Notes: generated by a model not told the origin, from the sequence alone. Counted from the first letter of the stretch, positions 27,121 to 38,850 are shown. The stretch is 64,000 nucleotides of DNA from Bacillus sp. sid0103 (GCF_019219025.1 NZ_JAHUWN010000033.1:1-64000), one strand, 5' to 3'. Program-made: numbers and translations.

Positions 27121-27750
27121 CTAAAGGGCCGATTTCAGGTGAGAAAGAATACTTTTCTGTATTTTATCTGAATTCCCCTGTTCTTTTATCTGGTTGATGA
27201 AGTCTAAATAAAGGATCGTCAACAAATCCTCAATTGTTACATGCTGGTCGTTCAGATAAGGGGTGAGGTCATGTAAAAAGATCTCCCCCCTTAATATTTC
27301 AGATTCCTTCATTTGAATTGTGATATAAGCTTTCTTCTCTTTTTCTGATTCCTCCTCGTTGATCTCCTCTTCAATTGACTCAAATGAAAAAACATTTTTT
27401 GTCAAAGCCTTCATAACTCGTTTTTCTACTTTCTTTTCTCCTAAATATCGTGCTTTTCCTGACACCAGGAACCCTGCAACCTGCTTATTTATATTACCTT
27501 TTTTGATCTGGGTAAGGAAATCCTTATAAAGCAGATGAATCAGGACGGCTAAATCAAATCCTCGAGGCACATCATCAAATACATCGAACATGTCGTCGAT
27601 AAACACTTCCCCTCTTATATAATCGTAGTAACCGGTGACAATGGTTAGGTACTTTCGGTTTCCTAGCATATAGTCCAAAAAGCCTTTTGGAGAAGAGAGG
27701 CCTTGTAATTTTTTTTGAAGGAGATTCAACTTACTGTAGGATTTCTTCAA
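27121..27750 (-). CDS. Unknown protein with internally duplicated domain
   Basis: About 209 aa. Two halves resemble each other: YLTIVTGYYDYIRGEVFIDD…LIHLLYKDFLTQIKKGN and YITIQMKESEILRGEIFLHD…LLTILYLDFINQIKEQGN, separated by an acidic linker EEEINEEESEKEKK. The frame is open from TTG 27768, but TTG 27750 behind GGGTGG fits better. It overlaps the end of the gene upstream, so the two are coupled. No family is recognised. Confidence 0.6.
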   Translation of the reverse strand: MKKSYSKLNLLQKKLQGLSSPKGFLDYMLGNRKYLTIVTGYYDYIRGEVFIDDMFDVFDDVPRGFDLAVLIHLLYKDFLTQIKKGNINKQVAGFLVSGKARYLGEKKVEKRVMKALTKNVFSFESIEEEINEEESEKEKKAYITIQMKESEILRGEIFLHDLTPYLNDQHVTIEDLLTILYLDFINQIKEQGNSDKIQKSILSHLKSAL

Positions 27751-28204
27751 GAGAACCACCCTTTTCAATCCAATTCAAGACGCTGGCCATTATAATGAAA
27801 ACGACCTTCCGTTCTGATAATTGTTTTTGAATGGCCAGTCCATACGGACCACCAATCTCTTTGTAACTATTTTCTTTCAGCATGGTATGCATATAGGTTT
27901 TGGTATCTTTATAATCCTGAACCCAGTCCACTATATCGATATGATCTAACCCGAACTGTAAGAGAGTAGTATTAAATGCTGTCTGGGTTAAAGGTTGTCC
28001 CTCTTTAGTTTGAAAAAATCTCTCCATTTGCTTACAGAGGGTGCGCAATTTCATCTGCATGATAGGTGTAACAGGGAACTTGATATTGTGGCATTTATCC
28101 GACCGAGGTTGTCGTCTTTTCTTAGGGAAACTTGTTAGTTCCTCTTTTTTTGAAATAATTTTTTTTGAATGAGCGTTTTGAAACATTGGGTTTAAGCTCT
28201 CCAC
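27731..28204 (-). CDS. Unknown basic plasmid protein, 157 aa
   Basis: The N-terminal 50 residues are basic (KKIISKKEELTSFPKKRRQP), followed by a helical domain (PVTPIMQMKLRTLCKQMERFF) and a C-terminal part ending NWIEKGGSLEEIL. Such a layout could suit a nucleic-acid-binding plasmid protein. AAGGAGAAAG-type sites occur before the start. It overlaps the next gene by about 20 bases, forming a two-gene operon. Function is unknown. Confidence 0.55.
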   Translation of the reverse strand: MESLNPMFQNAHSKKIISKKEELTSFPKKRRQPRSDKCHNIKFPVTPIMQMKLRTLCKQMERFFQTKEGQPLTQTAFNTTLLQFGLDHIDIVDWVQDYKDTKTYMHTMLKENSYKEIGGPYGLAIQKQLSERKVVFIIMASVLNWIEKGGSLEEILQ

Positions 28205-28373
28205 TTTCCTTCTCCCCCTCTTACTTTCTCAATCTAGCTCATGGTCACTTTTCCACTTTTCCATGTTTTATTAGATATATAGTGAGGGAAGGGGAATTAT
28301 AGAACTCTTTTGTATATTTTTTTAGAATAAGGGAATACTGGCTACTACTAATTTCTAGAAAGGAAGGATGAAC

Positions 28374-28478
28374 ATGTCCAATAAAAAGAAGGATAAAAGT
28401 GTATCAAAGCAGTTAAAAAAAGCAGTCAAAGATGCAAAAAAGGCGGGCGTGAAACTGGTTAAAGTGGAAGTGCGATAA
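28374..28478 (+). CDS. Small basic peptide, 34 aa
   Basis: AAAGGAAGG precedes ATG 28374 by six bases; the ATG at 28368 is in frame but too close to the ribosome site. The peptide MSNKKKDKSVSKQLKKAVKD continues with AKKAGVKLVKVEVR, with ten lysines in the first 26 residues. It may bind nucleic acid. It is divergent from the 27731-28204 operon. The family is unknown. Confidence 0.5.
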   Translation: MSNKKKDKSVSKQLKKAVKDAKKAGVKLVKVEVR

Positions 28479-30083
28479 GGAATTCAAAGATTTGAGATAA
28501 ACACAGGGAAAACATCATCTAAAAGGATTATTACCCTATTCTTGGTTGATTATAGAGTTGAATATAAGATTAGATTTGAAGAGGTTGTTTAATAATTAAA
28601 TAGATTAGTTTAGAAACTTTGCTTTTCCTCCCCTGTTTTCCTGATCTATCTTATGTCTCATTTTCCACCTTTCCGGCTTTATTATATATATTAGAAGGAG
28701 TTAAACCTTTGGTTCAAGTTACAAGTGGATGTTTCAAACGTCTATTATATCGGTGTATGGTTAAAATGACGTCATAGAATTTTCCATCCATTCTTAACAA
28801 TTTAAAGAGCAGAGGTTTACAAAATAAAGAGTGAATAGGCCTTTATTGAAAATATAAAATCTTTTTATCAAGGTTAATATTAAGACCTAAAAAGACTTTT
28901 TTCTGGTTCTTGTTCTCCCCTGACTTTTGAGTTTATCTTCGAGATATCCAATTTTTCAAAAGCTGTTAGTGCCAGTGAAAGTGAATCCATAATGTTTTAA
29001 AAATTTTTATAGCTTTTCATGGAAAGACATCAGTTTATCGGATTAGGACATCCTGTTTACATTTCCAATTCAAGGTAATCGGATCTTTTAATTTTAAAAA
29101 ACAACAGAATGATTCACATGGAATAAATTAGCTGCTTACATTTTTCCGGATTCTTTTGTTTATTGTTTTTATCACAATGATTTTCATCGTTTGCCCAGGA
29201 TACTAAGGTTTTTTAAGGAAAACCGTTATTCGTAATACATTTCTGTAATTTTTTATATGAAATTTTTTATATGAAATTTTATATTTGGACTTTTAAGATC
29301 AATATTGTTCGAAGTATACAATTTGTAAACATTAAAAATAAGCCTGTAGATAGAGATTGATATTGTCATTATTGATAATAATATAACAATTTTATATTTA
29401 TTATTATTGTTATAATTAACATATATTTTATTGTCGTTATCAACATGGTTTTTTATATTGTTCTTATTTATATAACTTCCCTTTAGATTAGTTTGGCATC
29501 AAATTTCAATAATTCCAACCTCTAAATAATTTAATTTAATTTAACGCGGTGTTAATTATGTGGTTTTATAGTACTTATACAGGAAATCTTAATCCACTAA
29601 CTTACTTAGTTTGTTGAAACAAAAAAAGGCTGCCGGACCTCTATTTTTACTTTAAAACAACTCCCGTAGTTCAATATCATTGAAACAATCTTTCAATATT
29701 GATCAGCTACATGTATTTCAGATTAAAGGTATGACTGTTTGAAACTAGTCTAACTTCTAGGCATAAGTAGTTAAGATGCCAAAGGAATTGTTATATTAGA
29801 TCATCTGAATCTATAGAGAAAAAAAGAGCTATTCATTTTTGCGAATAGGTCTGGGGACTGGCTATTAATTTCTATTAAAGTGATAGCTCCCCCTGATAGA
29901 GAATCCATTTGCGGGATACACTGTTCCCTTTTGTACAAATATTATGTCTTCAAAATCTTTAAGTGATTGAAAAAAGTTATTTTAAATCCTTTTTGTTTGC
30001 CATAAAATTTAAGGTTTTGCCTCACGCAAAGGGTTTATGTCTGCTAATTCTCTCCAAAACGGTAATCTATTGATAGGAAATTA

Positions 30084-30110
30084 AAAACTCCCCAGCAATG
30101 CTGGAGAGTT
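30084..30110 (-). terminator. Terminator of the YhfH-like gene
   Basis: On the minus strand AACTCTCCAGC-ATT-GCTGGGGAGTT is followed by TTT. It lies about 10 bp after the stop. Confidence 0.75.
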
Positions 30111-30117
30111 AACAAAC

Positions 30118-30252
30118 TTACTCTTCTTTTTTGGATAAACAACGATCACATTCCATCAAATAACTTTCTGCTTGCTCTTGCATATGCTGCTTGCATTCAG
30201 GACATATCTTTTTTGGCAAATTGCGGAAAAATTCAACTGGACTAATTAACAT
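30118..30252 (-). CDS. YhfH-family small zinc-ribbon protein, 44 aa
   Basis: The protein reads SPVEFFRNLPKKICPECKQH with a second pair CDRC, giving a CPEC…CDRC zinc-ribbon. The EFFRNLPxKxCxxC pattern is that of the Bacillus YhfH family, whose function is unknown. AAGGAGG precedes ATG 30252, and two near-direct repeats AAACTGTATTA (near 30280-30315) in the promoter region could be operator sites. It has its own terminator and is the only typical intact gene in the AT-rich stretch before 34.5 kb. Confidence 0.75.
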   Translation of the reverse strand: MLISPVEFFRNLPKKICPECKQHMQEQAESYLMECDRCLSKKEE

Positions 30253-30399
30253 TTAAATTTCCTCCTTTATTAATACAGTTTATATTTTTTTCTCTTGTTA
30301 TAATACAGTTTAAACAAAAAAGAGAAAAATGGGTAGACCTTTTTAAAAAAATTTGCACAATTTTTAAAAATAAGATTTTTTAATTTTTAATTCTACAAT

Positions 30400-30620
30400 T
30401 TTCTTTTTCGGATGTTAATTGTTTTAGGTTTAACACCTTTTTCTCCTCATGTAGCAATTTTCTCCATTTCCACAGATAATTCTCTATCTATAGAAAATGA
30501 GGTAAAACCTTCTTGTTTTTCTTGGTATGTTTCTTTCCAGAAGCTAAAATAATCTTCATCTTCATATTTATCAACAACAATAAAATTATTTTTATTGTCA
30601 TTAATAACATATGTTATATT
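30400..30620 (-). pseudogene. Decayed copy 1 of the RHH partition gene
   Basis: The minus strand aligns by eye with the C-terminal half of the intact RHH gene (35523-35780). Shared blocks include CTCCATTTCCACAG/TCCACTTCCACAG, GAGGTAAAA, CTTCATCTTCA and ATCAACAACAATA, and both end at an AACATATGTT palindrome (30604-30617). Frameshifts and stops break the frame. Confidence 0.65.
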
Positions 30621-31624
30621 GAATATGTTATATTATTTCAACAGACATGAAAATACATATGTTAATAAAAAAATATATGTATATATATATTAATGTGTTT
30701 TGTGTTAATCGTGACATCTTTATTTTTATTTGACTGCTTTTGTTATTCTTAATAATGGAGTAATTAGTACCAAGCTTTTTATAGAGGGCCATAATAAATA
30801 AATTCAATATAATTATTAAGGAGGGAGAACAGAATAAGTTAGTATTGGCTGGGAATTTGTAATTTAACCTTATGCTTATTGGCTATAGTTAACATTTATT
30901 ATTGATGTTTTCTAATGTTTTCCGAACAATTTTTTTACATAAAGATCCTATGGTAAATTGTCAATATCGTGTGAATGAAAATTTAGAAGAGAAATTTTAA
31001 ATAATGTTAACATATAAAACAACTTATTAATTAACATATATGTTACTCTTGATTTCAAAGACAGTAGCGTTATATGTTTAGAAAGCACTAAGCATAGTAA
31101 TCGATTCTTTGCTACCATTAGTAGTGCAGGAATAGTAGTTTCATCTGTACACCATGAATGGTTGTTTGATGATTCGATTTTGATTTATGTAAATATCGAG
31201 GAGGTTGATTACCTACTAGTTTTCGAAAGGAAAGTAGAAAAGAGTAAAGAAGCTAATGGAGTTCTATAGTTGGACAACAGGTGTTGTACAAAAGTTCGTA
31301 ATGAATATGGTTTAGTAGGAGAAATGGAGAATACAGTGGTTGGTCTGGCATTTAATTGATATTAAAGTGATATCTACACCTGGAATGAATTAGTTTGCGT
31401 AGAACATCATTTCATTTAAACAAATGTTACGTACATAGCATCACTCGTGGAAAAAATAACATATTTTAAAGATGATTTAAAAATATATGTTAAAATATAT
31501 GTTATTAGTATTTTAACATTTTATAAAACTCTAACCTTATTCACCATTTAATTATTTTCTAAATAAAATTGAGAGATAATCTAAGTTAATACCTCATACT
31601 TTTATTGAAATGGTATGAAGTTAT

Positions 31625-31790
31625 TCTTCCTTAACGTTAATTGATTTAAATTCTCCCCTTTTCCTCCCCTTGTAGTATGTTTATCAACTTTCTATGATAA
31701 GTAGGATTCATTTAAAATGAAGGGATAAAACCTTCCTGCTTTTTTCTTCGTTGGTTACTTTTCGGAAGCTAAATTTTTGGATTTATATTT
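31625..31790 (-). pseudogene. Decayed copy 2 of the RHH partition gene
   Basis: Same order of blocks as in the intact gene: CCCCTTTTCCTCCCC, GATAAGTAGGATTCAT, AAAACCTTCCTGCTTTTTTC and TTTTCGGAAGCTAA. No open frame remains. Confidence 0.55.
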
Positions 31791-33599
31791 AAACATACAT
31801 ATATAATTCAAAATATATCTTAAAATACACATATGTTTTATCCAGTCAACTTAATAACGGTAAGGATGTTCTTTAATCGAAAAAAAGCAACTGAATTATT
31901 CACATCGAATAAGTTTGCTGCTTACATTTTCCTCATCTATTCTTTATCGGCTTCCTTCTTTTAATTGTTTTGTAGTCCGATTGATTTTAAATTTTCATCA
32001 ACACTTGGAGAATTCTTACATTGGTTAAATAAGGAAGGTATTGGTTTAGCTCTAATCGATCTTCATGAATAACACAGGTTTATATTCTAAGATCAATATT
32101 TTTACCAATTTTTATATCTTCCTTATCTATATGTTTACCAAGCTATTAATCTTTTATACATCACATTAATAAAATATTTTTTTCATCAATTTATTATTAA
32201 AATTCTCCTAGGGAACCATGGTTTTTTAGCGGTGCTTTATTCGAAGTGCATTTCTGCAATTATTCGTATTATAACTTTATATTTCGACTTTTGCAGTTCC
32301 AAGGATACATTTGTAATTAAAAATCAGATTATCGAAATTGCCGCTCTTAAAACTAGTGCAAACACAAACACTAAAGACAATCTATTAGAGATTTTTATAT
32401 TCTTTCTACCAACTTTGTTCTTTCTTTTCTTCATTGTGATTTCTCTTGATCGAAGTTAATACTCAAAGGAATTCATTTGTTGATAAATAATATAATGATT
32501 TTATATGTATTGTCCATTGATGATAATAATAACATATATTTTATTGTTAATATTAATATTGTTTTAAATTACATTATTATTATACACAATAATCAATCCA
32601 TAAGTGCTAAAAACGTTAATATTTCACCATGTTTAGCCACTAGGGATATAAGGAACATATTGTTCCGAAACAAATCTAACTAACGGTGTTCATATGTGAG
32701 ATAAGGAGATATACTGGGATCAGGTTAATCGTACAAGCAAAAATCATATTCTGATATGAAGGTGCAAATGCCTAAAAGGAAACAGAAGAAAAAAACAAGT
32801 ACTAATGTGAAAATGCACGGAGAGGATAGAATGATGTCGCTGACATTAATAGTCCTAGTAAGCAATGGGGAAGAGTGCAATTGGTGAGCTATTCAGTGTA
32901 TTATTGCTGCATGGTAAACAAAGCAGTGGCAGTAGGGACTGTTAATGCAAAGATATGTCCGAGATTAAGCTAGGAAACAGCTGTTTCAGTTTTCCTGGAT
33001 TTGTAGCATCATCATTTGATCAAACAATTACAATCGGCGTTCGAGAGTTAGATAAAATTCTGCCTTAAATCTTCTCACAAATTAGTGTCTTTCGTTTAAA
33101 ATAGGTGAATGGCCGTAGTGATTCTGTTTTCATTTACACCATGGTAGTAAGAGGGAAGGAAATATGGCGATAAATGACGATGCAGATTGTCATTAGTTTG
33201 CAAAGATTATCGGCGAGCAAGCAGGATCTTTAGGTAGAAAATGCGTTGCCACAAGAAATCGAGTTGAATTAGATGTAGAAATCTTAGGAAAACCTTTTTA
33301 AGCAACAACTACTTTCTGATTCGAATTAACAGTAATGATAAAAATGAGTTCAATGAGAGAATAAAGAATAATTTAGGAATTGCGGGGAACACCGTACCAT
33401 TTGAACAAATATTACTTCCGTAGCATCGCTCGTGGAAGAAAATAATATATTTTAAAGATGATTAATAAATATATGTTAAAATATATGTTATTTAATATTT
33501 TAACATATAACACAACTTAAACATCATTGATTATTTTCTAAATGTTTTTAAGAGATAATCTAAGTTAATAAATCATACCTGTATGTAAACGGTAGGAAG

Positions 33600-33775
33600 T
33601 TATTTTCCTAAATACCTCTGTAATCTTCTAATAATATCCTTATTCTCTTGTAAATAGTTTAAATTTTCCCCTTGTCGTAATTTTATCAGCTCCCATGATA
33701 AGTCTGGACTCAATTAAAAATGAGTTAAAAACCTTCGTGCTTTTTTCTTCGTAGGACACTTTCCGGAAGTTGGAT
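33600..33775 (-). pseudogene. Decayed copy 3 of the RHH partition gene
   Basis: Begins with CTCTGTAATCTTCTAATAAT, matching the gene's 3' end CTCCGTAGTCTTCTAACAAT, and continues with GATAAGTCTGGACTCA and AAACCTTCGTGCTTTTTTC. It lies about 1980 bp from copy 2, inside a longer duplicated unit. Confidence 0.6.
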
Positions 33776-34527
33776 CCATATTTAAACCCATATTTATTAA
33801 ACATTGAGAAATATGACATTCTTTGGAGATGATTATCGAAATAAAATGGGGCGTTATATGATTAGAAATATCTAAGAGCAATAAAATACTGAATAATTTA
33901 CGATAATAACTTTAATATATAATTCAACATATATATTAAATATATATATATATCTTCTTCCATTCAAGGTAATAACGGTCAGGATGTTCTTTGATCGAGC
34001 AAAAAAGCAACTGAATTATTCACATGGAATAAGTTAGCTGCTTACAATTACCTTATTTACTTTTATAGGCTTCCCTCTTATAGTTGTTTTGTTATCCGAA
34101 TGATTTTCAACCTTTCACTTGATGATTGTTATATTGGTTAAATAAATAAGTACGGTATTGGATTAGCTCAAATCGATCTTCATTTAATAAATTTAGATAG
34201 TACAGGTTTATGTTCTAAATACAATATTTTTACCCCCTTTTATATCTTTCTTATCTTTATGTTTCCCAATCTATTAAACTTTTATACATACAAATTAATA
34301 AATTTTTTTTAAAATTGTACTGTTTTTAATATTTTCATAGCCGTACGGAGATTCCTTAGAATAAAGATACTTAATAAATTATTATTATTGTAACTAACAA
34401 CATATATTTTATTATCATTAACGATAAACATTTTATTGTTAATGGCAATATATATGTTGTTGTTATTATTAATTTTGTTTTATTTAACAATGTTAATGTA
34501 TAGTAGCAAATCAATAAAACAAATAGA

Positions 34528-34692
34528 ATGGTTCAACCTGAACAATATAAAACATACAATGAAAGTTTGTTTGGTGAGGTAAATGAGGATCCTTTTTCTA
34601 TGGAAGACCTAAACGAAGAACAACAAAAAGAAAAGCACCCGCATGATACTAAGGATACTGCCTCCAGTGATAAAAAATATAGTGGCAAGTAA
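34528..34692 (+). CDS. Small acidic/polar ORF, 54 aa
   Basis: The frame encodes MVQPEQYKTYNESLFGEVNE, then DPFSMEDLNEEQQKEKHPHD and a Ser/Lys-rich end. The composition is that of a natural small soluble protein and unlike the AT-rich surroundings, but no clear ribosome site precedes the ATG. It may be a relic or a small spore-type protein. Uncertain. Confidence 0.35.
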   Translation: MVQPEQYKTYNESLFGEVNEDPFSMEDLNEEQQKEKHPHDTKDTASSDKKYSGK

Positions 34693-35371
34693 TTTTTCTC
34701 TATTATAGACAGCTGGAAAGAGAAATCCCTATAAGTAAAAACATTGTAATAAAAATACCTCCGTAGTTTGGACGGTTTTCTCTCTTCACGCCAGCAAGAA
34801 ACTTTTAACTCCCGCAACATCGACTTCCTTCAATTTTGTAATGGGTGAAACCCAGGCTTTTCATTTCTTTTGCAATGTGCACTTTCACAGAATGATCATT
34901 CACCTATTATGGATTCTTCCAGTAACGGATGAAAACTACCGCTTGATTTGACTTAATAGCGGTGCTTATAATCCATTTGAATTGTTATGTTATTTTTAAT
35001 TCACTTATCTTCATTGATAATAAAACAACAAATTTAATGTTATTGTCTTATTTGATAATTTTAATATATATGATTATGTTATAGATAACATATATATTAT
35101 TGTTATTATTAATGTTGTGTTGATATTATATATGATTATACAATGCTTTTAAATCTAACGTATGTACTTTCGCAGCTTGTATTTTTTAAACAAGCACGAT
35201 TGCTTCTAAGCATAATGTTTGGTACTACAATGTTCCTTTTTGAAGAATTGAGGAAGAGACAACATTTCTACTAATTGAAACTACTGGATCATTTTATGGT
35301 ACCAGTTATTTTTAATTAATAGGAGGAATAAGGGAGTGATTACAAATACTAGTCATCGATTTTTAGAGTAA

Positions 35372-35415
35372 AAAAAGCTAGAGCTATTCATTTTTGTGAA
35401 TAGCTCTAGCTTTTT
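35372..35415. terminator. 19-bp perfect terminator after the parA/RHH operon
   Basis: Arms 35372-35390 and 35397-35415, loop TTTTTG, with A's before and T's after, so it can act in both directions. It lies about 105 bp after the RHH stop. Confidence 0.8.
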
Positions 35416-35522
35416 ATTGCTTTCAATGTGAAAATTTAACCATAAGAGAAATAGTTTCCGGGAAACGGCTTACTTTTTTAAACCTGTGTTAGGTCAAATA
35501 CAACATAAAGGTGAATCAAAAG

Positions 35523-35996
35523 TTATTTTTTTTCAATAACTCCGTAGTCTTCTAACAATTTTCTTATTCCCATGTTAATTAGTTTGGATTTATCCCCTTT
35601 TTCTCCCCTGGAAGCAATTTTGTCCACTTCCACAGCTAAGTCAGGATCCATATAAAAAGAGGTAAAAACTTTCTTGGTTTTTTTCTTTGTGGGTTTTTTT
35701 CCTGTAGCTAATTCACGAAAATAGTCATCGTCTTCATCATCAACAATAACAATATTATTGTTATTGTTGTCGTTATTAACATATGTTTTATCTTCGTTCT
35801 TATTTACATTGTCAACAACATTTTTAGCATGATTGTTATGTTCAACCTTTTTATTATCAACATCATTAACTTTATCATCGTTTTTAATGACATCTATATT
35901 GTTTGTATCATTTTCATTATTATCATATGAATTAAAGAATGCTTGAGTCGCATTAGGTTTTTTAATTCGATCCTTGAGGTTGTTTTTGGTTGACAC
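35523..35996 (-). CDS. Ribbon-helix-helix centromere-binding protein (ParB/ParG analogue)
   Basis: The 157-aa protein has a long Asn/Asp-rich N-terminal half (for example NNDNNNNIVIVDDEDDD, residues about 75-92). The C-terminal RHH domain (KVFTSFYMDPDLAVEVDKIA, then GDKSKLINMGIRKLLEDYG) has a basic patch KKPTKKKTKK before the strand. It overlaps the end of parA by 35 bases; the start is GTG 35996 behind AAGGAG. In type Ib partition the RHH protein binds centromere repeats and stimulates ParA; the ACATATATGT palindromes around it are the obvious candidate sites. Its own coding DNA contains one (35777-35790). Confidence 0.75.
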   Translation of the reverse strand: MSTKNNLKDRIKKPNATQAFFNSYDNNENDTNNIDVIKNDDKVNDVDNKKVEHNNHAKNVVDNVNKNEDKTYVNNDNNNNNIVIVDDEDDDYFRELATGKKPTKKKTKKVFTSFYMDPDLAVEVDKIASRGEKGDKSKLINMGIRKLLEDYGVIEKK

Positions 35997-36762
35997 GTTC
36001 CTTCAACTCCTTAATAAAGGGAATGTAATATTCTATCGCATTTTTTAATTCAGCATTTCCTTCAAAACCTTCTATCGCTAAACGCCTAGTAGAAGCTTTC
36101 CTTTTTATGATGGTATTGAATTTTAATTTAGGATAATCCTCCTCAACTGCTTCTACCATTACTTCGTTTTCTTTGGCTCTTGCATCTATTAAAGAGAATA
36201 GGATTCCGGCAGTTTTTAAAGAAGGATTAAAGCGCTCTTTTGCACCCTCGATAATCTCTAGAAACTTAGGAATGGCATAATAAGCAAACAATGAACCGTC
36301 AAACATAACTACAGCAAAACTTCCAGCTTCTGAATATGTACTAAGAGGCATTACAGTTTGCTCTGATAGTGCAGGAGGTGTATCTATTACGATCCAATCA
36401 TAATCTTCCATTATTGGTTCTAAAGCATTCTGCAAAGCATCTAATTTAAGCTGCTTTTCAAACATTTTTCTAGGTAAAGTTGCAAGAAAGTCATTTGCGG
36501 GAATTAAATCAAGATTTTCTTTGATTTTGATGATATAAGATCTTGCATCCCCCTCCAAAATTGCCTCGAGAACGGTTTTTTCCTCAAACACATTACAAAT
36601 GTCATATTCACCAGTTAAGAAACTGGTTAAATTACCTTGCCCGTCCATGTCAATAGCCAATACTCTTTCGTTTTCACTTAATAGAAAAGAAGTGATTCCA
36701 CTGCTAGTTGATTTAGAGCAGCCGCCTTTACTGATCCCAAACGTTATAATTTTTGCTGTCAA
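35962..36762 (-). CDS. parA: ParA/Soj-family partition ATPase
   Basis: The protein has a deviant Walker A KGGCSKST (residues 12-19), the switch AIDMDGQGNLTSFL and Walker B DWIVIDTPPALS, the ParA/MinD pattern. It lacks the N-terminal HTH of type Ia ParA, so it is type Ib-like. It segregates the plasmid together with the RHH protein downstream, whose gene overlaps it. The frame is open from TTG 36780; TTG 36762 six bases after GAGGTG is the better start (266 aa). The upstream 2.6 kb carries the regular palindrome series. Confidence 0.88.
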   Translation of the reverse strand: MTAKIITFGISKGGCSKSTSSGITSFLLSENERVLAIDMDGQGNLTSFLTGEYDICNVFEEKTVLEAILEGDARSYIIKIKENLDLIPANDFLATLPRKMFEKQLKLDALQNALEPIMEDYDWIVIDTPPALSEQTVMPLSTYSEAGSFAVVMFDGSLFAYYAIPKFLEIIEGAKERFNPSLKTAGILFSLIDARAKENEVMVEAVEEDYPKLKFNTIIKRKASTRRLAIEGFEGNAELKNAIEYYIPFIKELKERVNQKQPQGSN

Positions 36763-38419
36763 CACTTTCACCTCTATCAATGTAAATATTTTTATGTAAA
36801 ATCTTTATAAACTATTTTAGCATTATCCTATCAATATATAAAGATGCTATTAGCAACATTATATTTTATGTTATTACATAATTTAAAAATAGTTTCAAAA
36901 CATATGTCAATATATATGTTAATTTACCCTTTATATAAAAACCTTAATTTTTAGCCACCTCTTTAACATTCATCCCAAAATAGAGTCAAACTAGCAAGTT
37001 ATAATTTTGCTATTAGAGGAATCATCCCAGTTAATAAAATGACTTTAATCTGGTTTTAAATAGAGGACTAAATTTCATATATAGGAAATATCTATAAATG
37101 TCAATATATATGTTATTTTATATTATATCGTATAATATATTTTTAACTTTATTGACGACTTCAACATTATTAATTAACACATTTTTAGTCAACAACTATT
37201 AATTCTTTATTCGATTGATAAAACAATAAAACAGTTGGAATCAGGAGAGCAAACGAAATGAACACACTGGAAAATAATTAGATAAATATAACATGTATTT
37301 TACTAATGATTATAAAATATATGTCAAAATATATATTAAATTATATTTGATTGTAAACAATATCGTTATTTTTGTTGTCTATTTATATTATAAATAAAGA
37401 GATCATTTCTTATAAAAGAAATGATCTTAGTCTATAAAATATCTATTATTCTTTTAAGAAGTATTTCACTACATTAGGGATAAAAATAAAATATTCTATC
37501 AATATATTTAAAATATAAGTCAATATATATGTTAAGGAATATCGCACTATATATAATATCTTTAATTTCATTGCCTATTTTAAAATTTTTTTTAAGCGAT
37601 TAATAAGCAACAGTTCTAATTTTTATAGAGAATATCATTTTAAATAAATGTCAATATATCCTTTAGTGAGTAGAAAATTCCTAACATCACATTTAGAAAA
37701 TTACATATTTTGATAATATATATAATACATATGATGATGTATATTTTGCGTATTATTCTATCATATGAATCAACTTTAATTTCATTGACTATATCATCAT
37801 TCCTATTAAAATATACTTTATAGTTACCAATTTCTAATTCTTTTGAGAGATAATTTCTGTAGAAAACCTAACAATGAATCTTTTTTTTGAATATTGAGAG
37901 GCATGGCTACCATATTTTGAGTAATTTGAAATATATGTTGATATATATGTTACATAACAATTTATCATATAAAACATCTTTAACTTGTTGAACCAATTAT
38001 TATTTCTATTAATGAATAAATTTATAGTTATCAATTATTAATTCCTTAGAAAGATTATCTCGATTGGTACACCAGCTATATTTGAGAAAATCCGAATGTT
38101 TTGATAAAAAATTAAAACATATGTCAATGTATATGTCTGATTATATTTCATCATATTGGTTATCTTTAAATTCAATGATTATATCATCATTGAAATTAAA
38201 TACAAATGTAAGTATGAAAATCTTATTTTTTTAAAGAAATGATTAATGTAAACAAAATGTTAATAAGCAAATGCAAATAACAATAGATAAATATATAGAG
38301 AAATATGTGTCAACATATATGTTAAATTAGATGTCAACATTACAGCTAATAATAATTTTAATTTCTATTTCAACATATTTTTTAATTCATTTGGAGGTAA
38401 CAAGCTAGAATTTAGTTTC

Positions 38420-38850
38420 GAGTGAATCGAAGAAATAAAGTAGCAAAGTAGAGTTGTCAAATGAAAGGAGTTCATATTATTGAAAATATATATTTTAATA
38501 ATAATTTTAATATATATATCAACATATATTTTATTTTATATATAATTATTGAAAATATCTTTAGTATTATTGTTTCCTTATACAGATGATTGGTTAAAAC
38601 CATTTATATTTTCTTTTTCGTAAGAGGATCTTAGTATATATAAATCCACATAGTTGCGTTAACAAAAGAATACTAACGACCTTTTCCTCTTTAACAAATG
38701 ATTATAATTTTTAGTAAAGAAGGGGAGTTCGATAGAAAAACTCTATCCAAATTATTCGGTTAGAGTTTTTGGCTATTTATTCAAGGGACGGATTTTTAAC
38801 GATTCCCAATATTAGCTTTTCTGAAAAATTTCCAACCTAATGGTCTGGAA
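38420..38850 (+). repeat. Imperfect duplication of about 0.4 kb, copy A
   Basis: Shares with 39310-39720 the blocks GATTGGTTAAAACCATTTAT, TTCTTTTTCGTAGGAGG-like, CTTTTCCTCTTTAACAA and CGGTTAGAGTTTTT in the same order. Both copies end with a hairpin around CTAACC…GGTTAG before a T run (38735-38775). Confidence 0.75.

Noticed and set aside
32232..32683. Two + strand ORFs of 75 and 68 aa in the AT-rich zone
   Set aside because: The composition is Ile/Phe/Asn-rich as expected from translated AT-rich DNA, there are no ribosome sites, and the segments belong to the degenerate repeats.
36599..36799. 66-aa + strand ORF at the parA start
   Set aside because: Shadow of parA in the opposite frame with no ribosome site.
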